Source: Oligoflexaceae bacterium
GTDB taxonomy: Bacteria; Bdellovibrionota_B; Oligoflexia; Oligoflexales; Oligoflexaceae
Length of the DNA: 5,286 nt
NCBI GenBank assembly: GCA_947474445.1
Contig: CANJJY010000319.1
Span: forward strand, 1-5,286
Direction: 5' to 3'
Position 1 is the stretch's first letter. Each line of letters opens with the position of its first letter. Made by a program: the position numbers and the translations under genes. Positions 1 through 5,286 of the stretch are shown here, piece by piece. Below the pieces are notes generated by a model that was given only the letters and a program-made list of their open reading frames with translations, did no database searches and was not told the origin of the DNA.

Positions 1-1
1 A

Positions 2-535
2 CAATTAAAGGAAGAGCGCGCCGCCCATTTTCGATTGGGCCGGAATCTGCAGGATCTCAACGCCCGCCTCCTTGCAAGCGAAGCCGAAGCTCAGGCCTTG
101 CGCGCGCAGACGGTTAAGGCCGAAGGACAGACGCATCGTGAAGCGACCGATGTCGCCGTGCTTCAATTCCTAAGGAGTCTGCAAGAACGCGGACGTTTTC
201 TCGACTTTGCTATGGCCGATATCAATCGCCTCCCCGACGTTCAAGTCGGAGCGGCCGCGCGCGTCGTGCATCAAGGCGTTAAAGTCGTGCTCCAAGACTA
301 CTTCGATATTCAACCTATCAGCGAAGAAACCGAAGGCAGTGTCGTCTCCATACCAACTGGCGATGCGAGCCAAAAGTTCCGCGTTTTGAGCGCGGATGCT
401 AGCACGCAGGGGCGTCTCTTGCATCGAGGCTGGGAAGCCTTGAGCATAAGACTGCCGCAGAGCATGCCCCATGCGGGAGCATCAGCCCGCATCATCGCTC
501 CCGCTGAAATTGATGCGCAAGGTGGACATGCATGA
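2..535 (+). CDS. DUF2760-family protein, 5' end cut off by the window
   Basis: The frame is open from the window edge to the TGA at 533-535, giving 177 visible residues. A TTG at 35 could be read as a start, but it has no ribosome site at a proper distance (the AAAGGA at 7-12 is about 22 bases away). The upstream codons also read as protein (Q-L-K-E-E-R-A-A-H-F-R), so I treat the gene as truncated. Visible residues about 1-48 are charged and Ala/Leu/Glu-rich with heptad-like leucines, suggesting a coiled coil. Residues about 51-170 match what I remember of DUF2760: a LQFLRSLQERGRFLDF segment, then VGAAARVVHQG, VLQDYFDIQPI, a LLHRGW segment and a C-terminal RIIAPAEID. The family has no established biochemical role. 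It is recurrently encoded just before paired Hsp70 genes, as here, where its stop overlaps the next start. An accessory or co-chaperone role is inference only; no J-domain HPD motif is visible. No signal peptide can be judged because the N-terminus is missing. Confidence 0.85.
   Translation, partial: QLKEERAAHFRLGRNLQDLNARLLASEAEAQALRAQTVKAEGQTHREATDVAVLQFLRSLQERGRFLDFAMADINRLPDVQVGAAARVVHQGVKVVLQDYFDIQPISEETEGSVVSIPTGDASQKFRVLSADASTQGRLLHRGWEALSIRLPQSMPHAGASARIIAPAEIDAQGGHA
519..525 (+). promoter_or_regulatory. Ribosome binding site for the first Hsp70 gene
   Basis: AAGGTGG lies inside the last codons of the DUF2760 gene, six bases before the ATG at 532. It differs by one base from the ideal AAGGAGG. 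It supports the 532 start, which overlaps the upstream stop as ATGA. Confidence 0.75.
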
Positions 536-2364
536 ACGAAAGCACTCTCTATCCCATTGGAATCGACCTCGGCACCTCGCACTGTGCTCTCGCCAGTTCC
601 GCACCGCACGCAACCGTGCAAGCCGAACTGCTCGAGATCGCTCAGCTCGAAGGTCCCGCACAAATTTTCGAGAGCTCGCTCCTGCCATCGGTGCTCTATC
701 TTCCCGGTCCTCATGAAATAGCGCCTGAGGATCGTGCACTCCCCTGGGACCATTCGGGCGATTCTCCGCTCGTGGGTCGATGGGCGCGCGACCTGGCCCA
801 GAATGCACCGGATCGGGCCATCCTCTCGTCTAAGAGTTGGCTCTGCTATGGTGGTCGCGGAACTGAAATTTCCGAACCGCTTTTGCCCCATAAATCGACT
901 GTCGAGGGCCGCCGCACGCCACGCGAAACGGCGCGCGATTTTCTCACACACATGCGGGCTGCTTGGAACGATCGGCATCCCGGCCTCGATGCGGGCGATC
1001 AGGCCCTCGTCTTAACGGTGCCGGCATCCTTTGATCTCCTGGCGCGCGAATGGACGGAAGCGGCGGCGCGCGAAGCGGGTTGGAAGCATCTGACTTTGCT
1101 GGAAGAACCACTCGCAGCGTTTTATGCATGGCTCGCCGATCAGGGCGATCAATGGCGCAAGCAATTGCACGTGGGCGATCTCATTTTGGTCTGTGACGTG
1201 GGCGGTGGAACCAGCGACTTCAGTCTGATCGCCGTGTCCGCAGAAGACGGCGATCTGCGCCTTGATCGCGTTGCAGTCGGGCGGCATCTCCTGCTCGGTG
1301 GTGACAACATGGACTTGGCCCTCGCCTATCACCTGCAAGAAAAACACAGCCTCAAACTCGATGCCTGGCAGTTCCAGGCTCTTCAGCATCAAGCCCGCCT
1401 GGCGAAGGAAGCCCTGCTGGGTTCCACTCTCGTCGATGACCATCCCGTGGTGATCGCTGGACGGGGCAGTCAGCTGTTTTCGGGAACGATCAGTCTGCAA
1501 GTCACCCGTCAAGAAGTCGCCGAACTCCTGATTGAAGGCTTTTTTCCCGTCTGCGAAGTGACCGCTCAGGTGCCGCGTACCCGCAGTCTCGGCCTCAGAG
1601 AACTCGGACTCCCCTACGAAAAAGATCCGGCCATCACGCGTCAACTCGCGAGCTTTCTCCAAGAAGCGCAGGCCAATGTACGCGCTTCGGCACTGCTGCA
1701 AGATCGTATCGGTGAACGCTGGAATCCAGACGCTCCGAGTTTGCTCCCGACGCATGTGCTGTTTAACGGGGGCGTATTTCATGCGCCGCCGCTCCGTCAA
1801 CGCTTGACGCGCCTCCTTCAACGCTGGGTGGGCGATCACCTGACCCTGCTTGAAAATCCAAGTTTCGATCACGCCGTCGCCTTTGGTGCGGCGTCCTTTG
1901 CGGCAATCAAGGCCGAGGGTCGGAGGCTGCGTGTGCGCTCCGGGGCGGCGCGTTCCTACTACATCGGAGTCGAAAGCAATGAACCAGCGATTCCAGGTCG
2001 TCGACCGACGCTGCAGGGACTTTGCGTTCTTCCTCAAGGCACAGAGGAAGGTGAGCGGCTGAACCTGCTCGATCAAGCCTTCGGTTTGGGTACGGGTGAA
2101 GAAGTGAGCTTTCGCTTGTTCAGCGCCAGCGATCGCGCCGGCGATCAAGTCGGCTCTCTCGTTCAGGATGCGGAAAGCGAGCTGGAAGAACTCAGTCTCA
2201 TGTCCTGCCGTCTCAGTCGTCCAGAAGGATCGACGGCCGACGTTCTGCCCGTATACCTCACCAGCGAATTAACCGAGCTCGGCACCATGCAGCTGGCGAT
2301 GCAGCATCTGGAATCACCGCAGTCATGGCAGCTCGAATTTCAATTGAGTCCCGATCATGGCTAA
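532..2364 (+). CDS. Hsp70-family ATPase without a helical lid (610 aa)
   Basis: This is a cytoplasmic Hsp70-type chaperone ATPase. The nucleotide-binding domain covers roughly residues 6-460. Visible motifs are phosphate-1 GIDLGTS (10-16, D12 and T15), a lysine in SSKSWL matching the DnaK catalytic K70 (K101), VPASFD (163-168), LLEEPLAAFYAW (E192 equivalent to DnaK E171), phosphate-2 CDVGGGTSDF (D222, T227, D229), LLLGGDN (253-259), FNGGVF (411-416) and DHAVAFGAA (446-454). Residues about 470-606 resemble a substrate-binding beta domain, with a late ELGTMQLAM segment. The protein stops there: the helical lid of DnaK (638 aa) is absent, and the hydrophobic DVLLLD-type linker is not recognisable. 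It is longer than YegD-type Hsp70s (about 450 aa). The ATG at 532 is supported by a good ribosome site and the ATGA overlap with the DUF2760 gene, so it is likely translated from a shared message. The catalytic residues suggest an active ATPase. The substrate is unknown. Confidence 0.96.
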   Translation: MNESTLYPIGIDLGTSHCALASSAPHATVQAELLEIAQLEGPAQIFESSLLPSVLYLPGPHEIAPEDRALPWDHSGDSPLVGRWARDLAQNAPDRAILSSKSWLCYGGRGTEISEPLLPHKSTVEGRRTPRETARDFLTHMRAAWNDRHPGLDAGDQALVLTVPASFDLLAREWTEAAAREAGWKHLTLLEEPLAAFYAWLADQGDQWRKQLHVGDLILVCDVGGGTSDFSLIAVSAEDGDLRLDRVAVGRHLLLGGDNMDLALAYHLQEKHSLKLDAWQFQALQHQARLAKEALLGSTLVDDHPVVIAGRGSQLFSGTISLQVTRQEVAELLIEGFFPVCEVTAQVPRTRSLGLRELGLPYEKDPAITRQLASFLQEAQANVRASALLQDRIGERWNPDAPSLLPTHVLFNGGVFHAPPLRQRLTRLLQRWVGDHLTLLENPSFDHAVAFGAASFAAIKAEGRRLRVRSGAARSYYIGVESNEPAIPGRRPTLQGLCVLPQGTEEGERLNLLDQAFGLGTGEEVSFRLFSASDRAGDQVGSLVQDAESELEELSLMSCRLSRPEGSTADVLPVYLTSELTELGTMQLAMQHLESPQSWQLEFQLSPDHG

Positions 2365-5122
2365 GACCGCGCGCTATGCGATAGGAATAGACCTCGGGAC
2401 CACCAACTGCTCTTTGGGTTTTGTCGATCTGCACGCTTCCCAGCCGACGATCGAGCTTTTACCCGTGCCTCAGTGGGAGGGTGAAGGTCAATGGATGGAG
2501 AGCGTCAAGCTCCCTTCCTTTGTTTGGTTCCTTTCGCGGGCGCAGATCAAGCAGCAGGCGCGACGCTTGCCTTGGCAAGCGTCGGCTGCAGAGACTCGCT
2601 ATGTGCTCGGTCGTGAAGCGAGGCTGCGCGCCAGCGAAGAACCGGAACGCGTCGCCTATGCGGCTAAATCATGGTTGAGTGTCGGGGCGATGAGCACACG
2701 GCAGGCCTCCATTCTCCCTTGGGGATCCAGTCAACTGGTCGGCGAAGAGCGCCTCAGCCCTCTCGCTGTTCAGGTCCTCTTGCTCGAGCATCTGCGCGAT
2801 GCGTGGAACGTGCGCTTTGCCGCCGGCGACGATCCTCAGCCCTTTCACCAACAAAAAATCGTGATTACGGTACCAGCATCATTCGATGATCTGGCGCAAA
2901 ATCTAACCTTGGAAGCTGCCAAGCGCGCTGGCTATCCCGAGACAGTCGAATTGCTCGAAGAGCCGCAAGCCGCCTTCTACGACTGGTACGCAGATCATGC
3001 GGCCGGCACGGAAGGAACTGTTCTCGTCTGTGACATGGGGGGTGGAACCAGCGATTTTACTCTCCTCGATGTGGGATCGGACGGCACGATTACGCGTCGC
3101 CGCGTAAGCGATCACCTCCTGCTCGGAGGTGACAACATCGATCTGGCGATTGCCAGTGCTTTGCAGGAAAAGATGCTACCCTCGAGCGGCGACAGCTTGC
3201 CCCGTGCCGCCTGGCAATTGCTCGTTGCGCAAGCGCGGCAACTCAAAGAAGACGTGCTGCAGCGCGCGGCAACAGTCCGTTCCTTCGCAGAATTGGCCCA
3301 GACTCCGTGGAGCCAGGAAGATATTCACGTCAGCGTCCCCCTGCAAGCGCAAAACTTATTCGGAGATTATGCGCGCGGAACGATTGCGGCGCGCGATCTG
3401 ATCGAACTCATCTTCCAAGGATTTTTTCCGAGCGTAGATGCCTCAGCACGCCCCGAGCGATCCTCGACGGGGCTTCGCCAATTCGGTTTGCCTTTCGTGC
3501 AAGATACGGCTGTCACGCGGCATCTCGCGGCTTTCCTGAACGCGACGCCGATCGATGCTGTGCTTTGTGCCGGCGGTTCATTGCAGGCGCGTTTTCTGCA
3601 AGAGAGACTGATCGAAGTCATCGGTTCCTGGCAGGGATCGCGGCCCATCATCCGGCTCGACCATGCGGCTCCTGATCTGGCGATCGCGCGCGGTGCGGCC
3701 TGGTATGCATGGCAACGCCATCACGGAAAGACCTTAGTCGCATCGACCTTTCCGCGTTCGCTTTACCTCGAGCTGAGTGCACCTTCTGGTGATTCCCGCT
3801 ACCTCTGTCTAGTGCCCCGCGGTCAACCGCGCGGCCTGCTGGCTCGCCTCGAACAGGAGGGACTCTATCTCCGCACAGGGCAACCTGTTTCGTTTCAGCT
3901 CTACAGTAGTCTCGATGCTCCGCAAGAAGTAAGTGCTCCTCTTCCGGAATGGCGAGCCTTGCCGGCGCTAACGCTCCAGCTCCCGAGCCGAGCGAAGGCG
4001 GCGGCGCGTTTGGTTCCCGTCGCATTGGAAGCGCAAGTGCGAGAGACCGGTGTATTAGCGATCGCAGCGCGGTCTCTGGAAGACGCAGCAGAAAGCTGGC
4101 GCCTCGATTTTTCTTTGGAGCCAGCGGAGCGTTCCGATGGCGAGAGTTCGCGCCTTGTGGAAAGTTTTGGACTCGAAGTATCGAAGACAGCGCTCGACCA
4201 GGCTCTCGATCTCTTACAAAGGAACTTCGGTAAGACGATCGCTCCGGGCGAAGGGCGAATCGAACAACTCCCGCGGGGACTCGAAGAGCGACTGGGCATC
4301 GCGAGGGAGGATTGGTCATTACCTCTCTTGAGACGGCTCTGGGAGCCTTTGCAGGAGGCGATGCATCGCCGCCAGCGCAGTCCCGCCATGGAAAGCACCT
4401 GGCTCTATCTCGCGGGTTTTACGCTCCGTCCCGGGTGGGGCGCACCGAGCGATCCGGAGCGCATGCGTTTGATCACGCCGCTGTTCGATCACGGCTTGAA
4501 TAAGGCTCATCTCGGCGACAGTCGCTTAGAAAATCAATGGTGGCTGTTCTGGAGGCGGGTCAGCGGAGGGTTGGATAGTAGGCAGCAGGCTAAGATCTTG
4601 GACCGCCTGCTTCCGTCTCTGCGAAAAGATCCCAAAGCTTCGGCCGAGATGATTCGCTTGGCGGCAGCCTTGGAGCGGGCCCCTCTCGAGAAAAAGGTGC
4701 AGGCCGGTCGGCTCTTCGCGCAGCAGATTGCCAGTGGCCAGAAAGATATGCTCGATGCACGCATCTGGGCTTTAGCCCGGATCAGCAGTCGCTATCCTCT
4801 CATCGCCGGCCCCGAGGCTATCGTGCCTCCGCACTTCGTCGAAGAGTGGGCCGATACCATTCGTTCCTTACCCGTCTCAACGCGGCACTATCAGCCTCTC
4901 AAGCTCTTCTATCAGCTCGCTGGCCGAAGGCGCGGTGAATCTGCGCTCGATATCGATCCTCGTTATCGGGAACATTTCGCTGAAAGATTGAAACAGGCGG
5001 GAGCCGATGAGGCCGTCATCGCGTCTCTCTTTGCCGTAGAAGAGAGAAGTTCCGTGCTTGATCAGCAGTTGTTCGGCGAGAGCCTTCCGCTGGGTTTTGT
5101 CTTGCGCGAGCCCAATTCATAA
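2357..5122 (+). CDS. Hsp70-family ATPase with C-terminal DUF3731 domain (921 aa)
   Basis: This is a second, longer Hsp70. Its ATPase domain (about 7-455) carries GIDLGTTN (10-17, D12, T15), AAKSWL (K104), VPASFDDLA (172-180), LLEEPQAAFYDW (E202), CDMGGGTSDF (D226, T231, D233), HLLLGGDNIDLA (253-264), CAGGSL (404-409) and DLAIARGAA (440-448). A beta-rich substrate-binding-like region follows (about 465-590). From about 600 to the end comes a helical, tryptophan-rich segment (W653, W662, W682, W694, W728, W729, W732, W804, W831). It contains WWLFWRRVSGGL and ends with LFGESLPLGF. I recognise it as DUF3731, described in Pfam as a DnaK-related protein of unknown function; it replaces the usual lid. 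The ATG overlaps the previous gene's stop by 8 bp (ATGGCTAA). Only a weak GAG (2346-2348) serves as ribosome site, which favours translational coupling. It is most similar to its upstream neighbour, suggesting an old tandem duplication. An active cytoplasmic ATPase is likely; the role of the C-terminal domain is unknown. Confidence 0.95.
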   Translation: MAKTARYAIGIDLGTTNCSLGFVDLHASQPTIELLPVPQWEGEGQWMESVKLPSFVWFLSRAQIKQQARRLPWQASAAETRYVLGREARLRASEEPERVAYAAKSWLSVGAMSTRQASILPWGSSQLVGEERLSPLAVQVLLLEHLRDAWNVRFAAGDDPQPFHQQKIVITVPASFDDLAQNLTLEAAKRAGYPETVELLEEPQAAFYDWYADHAAGTEGTVLVCDMGGGTSDFTLLDVGSDGTITRRRVSDHLLLGGDNIDLAIASALQEKMLPSSGDSLPRAAWQLLVAQARQLKEDVLQRAATVRSFAELAQTPWSQEDIHVSVPLQAQNLFGDYARGTIAARDLIELIFQGFFPSVDASARPERSSTGLRQFGLPFVQDTAVTRHLAAFLNATPIDAVLCAGGSLQARFLQERLIEVIGSWQGSRPIIRLDHAAPDLAIARGAAWYAWQRHHGKTLVASTFPRSLYLELSAPSGDSRYLCLVPRGQPRGLLARLEQEGLYLRTGQPVSFQLYSSLDAPQEVSAPLPEWRALPALTLQLPSRAKAAARLVPVALEAQVRETGVLAIAARSLEDAAESWRLDFSLEPAERSDGESSRLVESFGLEVSKTALDQALDLLQRNFGKTIAPGEGRIEQLPRGLEERLGIAREDWSLPLLRRLWEPLQEAMHRRQRSPAMESTWLYLAGFTLRPGWGAPSDPERMRLITPLFDHGLNKAHLGDSRLENQWWLFWRRVSGGLDSRQQAKILDRLLPSLRKDPKASAEMIRLAAALERAPLEKKVQAGRLFAQQIASGQKDMLDARIWALARISSRYPLIAGPEAIVPPHFVEEWADTIRSLPVSTRHYQPLKLFYQLAGRRRGESALDIDPRYREHFAERLKQAGADEAVIASLFAVEERSSVLDQQLFGESLPLGFVLREPNS

Positions 5123-5126
5123 ATGA

Positions 5127-5152
5127 GTCCAGCTTCGTAAAGCCGGCGAGGA
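5127..5152 (+). repeat. 26-bp direct repeat, copy 1
   Basis: This copy begins GTCCAGCTTCG four bases after the last stop codon and ends GCCGGCGAGGA. An identical 26-bp copy lies at 5261-5286, a start-to-start distance of 134 bp. It contains a small imperfect hairpin (CCAGCTT, loop CGTA, AAGCCGG, with one A/C mismatch). No protein is encoded across it. It could be the end of a repeated intergenic element. Confidence 0.9.
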
Positions 5153-5232
5153 CAAGGCGCGAAAGCTCTAAAAAAGCGGAGTTGACAGCAGTCAATGAGC
5201 ATTTTTTAGAGCCGAGCAACGAAGTCATCGCC
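5145..5232. repeat. Nested palindromic intergenic element
   Basis: Three inverted arms are nested. The outer pair is GGCGAGGAC (5145-5153) with GTCATCGCC (5224-5232), 8 of 9 matching. The middle pair is GCTCTAAAAAA (5165-5175) with TTTTTTAGAGC (5202-5212), a perfect 11-bp match. The inner pair is TTGAC (5182-5186) with GTCAA (5191-5195) around the loop AGCA. The element sits between the two 26-bp direct repeats and overlaps the first by eight bases. The layout resembles REP/BIME or MITE-type intergenic repeats of proteobacteria; the class assignment is inference, since only one full copy is visible. No transposase is present. Confidence 0.7.
5165..5212 (+). terminator. Possible bidirectional terminator of the operon
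   Basis: A perfect 11-bp stem with A6 on the 5' arm and T6 on the 3' arm encloses a smaller hairpin (5181-5196). It starts 43 bases after the last stop codon. On either strand the inner hairpin is followed within about five bases by six Ts, so it could end transcription in both directions. The inner stem is short and not GC-rich, so this is a tentative call. No other terminator candidate is visible after the operon. Confidence 0.35.
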
Positions 5233-5237
5233 TGATT

Positions 5238-5258
5238 TCCCGTACTAAGATCCCGTAC
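5238..5258 (+). repeat. Short direct repeat TCCCGTAC, two copies
   Basis: TCCCGTAC occurs at 5238-5245 and again at 5251-5258, separated by TAAGA. The pair lies between the palindromic element and the second 26-bp repeat. It may be part of a larger repeat unit or a chance pair; no function can be assigned. Confidence 0.4.
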
Positions 5259-5260
5259 CC

Positions 5261-5286
5261 GTCCAGCTTCGTAAAGCCGGCGAGGA
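5261..5286 (+). repeat. 26-bp direct repeat, copy 2, at the window edge
   Basis: This copy is identical base for base to 5127-5152 and ends exactly at the last base of the window, so the match may well continue beyond it. If the following bases again read ACAAGGCGCG and lead into a palindrome, the region is a tandem array with a 134-bp unit. If they do not, the 26-bp copies simply flank the element. Confidence 0.9.

Noticed and set aside
35..535. Complete 166-residue DUF2760 gene starting at TTG 35.
   Set aside because: There is no ribosome site at proper spacing, and the frame stays open with protein-like codons up to the window edge. A truncated 5' end is the better reading.
310..978. 222-codon open frame on the minus strand over the DUF2760 and first Hsp70 genes.
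   Set aside because: It is antisense to two well-supported genes. Its translation has no recognisable domain and is rich in Arg, Cys and Ser, as shadow frames in GC-rich DNA usually are.
2129..4065. Three GCGATCGC octamers (2129, 3680, 4058), the HIP1 motif abundant in cyanobacteria.
   Set aside because: Three copies in 5.3 kb, all within coding sequence rich in GCGATC from Ala-Ile and Asp codons, is too weak to suggest a cyanobacterial source.
3648..4319. 223-codon open frame on the minus strand over the second Hsp70.
   Set aside because: The translation is Arg/Pro/Ser-rich with no domain, and the plus-strand frame continues intact through the Hsp70 beta region. It is a shadow.
2357..5122. 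Possible frameshift or fusion artefact joining an Hsp70 and a separate DUF3731 gene.
   Set aside because: The frame is continuous, the beta region runs smoothly into the tail, and Hsp70-DUF3731 proteins of about 900 residues are the normal form of this family.
5182..5210. TTGACA at 5182 with a TTTAGA 17 bases later, resembling a sigma-70 promoter.
   Set aside because: TTGACA is part of the inner palindrome arm and TTTAGA part of the outer arm. The -10 matches only three of six bases, and a mirror copy exists on the other strand. No gene follows in the window.

Overview
The window holds one co-directional operon on the + strand that fills it almost end to end, followed by a short intergenic tail with repeats. 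The genes are a DUF2760-family protein (5' end outside the window, ending at 535), a 610-residue lid-less Hsp70 (532-2364), and a 921-residue Hsp70 with a C-terminal DUF3731 domain (2357-5122). This gene order is a known but functionally uncharacterised arrangement, familiar to me mainly from Proteobacteria. GC content by eye is moderately high (somewhere in the high fifties percent). Bacterial SD and overlap architecture is clear. A proteobacterial source is the most likely reading, but nothing here fixes the genus.

Region by region: 1-535 is an alpha-helical, coiled-coil-like segment followed by the DUF2760 domain. 532-2364 is an Hsp70 with complete phosphate-binding and catalytic motifs, a short substrate-binding-like beta region, and no helical lid. 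2357-5122 is a second Hsp70 with the same kind of ATPase domain and a beta region, plus about 320 extra helical, tryptophan-rich residues (DUF3731). 5123-5286 is non-coding. It contains a 26-bp sequence present twice, the second copy touching the window edge, and between the copies a nested palindrome with a perfect 11-bp stem. That palindrome may act as a terminator and looks like part of a dispersed or tandem intergenic repeat.

The stop and start codons overlap by 4 bp (ATGA) and by 8 bp (ATGGCTAA), so the three proteins are probably made together from one message. Both Hsp70s keep the residues needed for ATP hydrolysis. They differ from DnaK in the adenosine pocket, in the interdomain linker and in everything after the beta domain. 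No J-domain protein or GrpE is in view. The most economical inference is a self-contained chaperone-like ATPase module in which the two divergent Hsp70s pair with each other and DUF2760 serves as an accessory factor. Its client is unknown. I found no mobile-element genes, RNA genes or CRISPR array.
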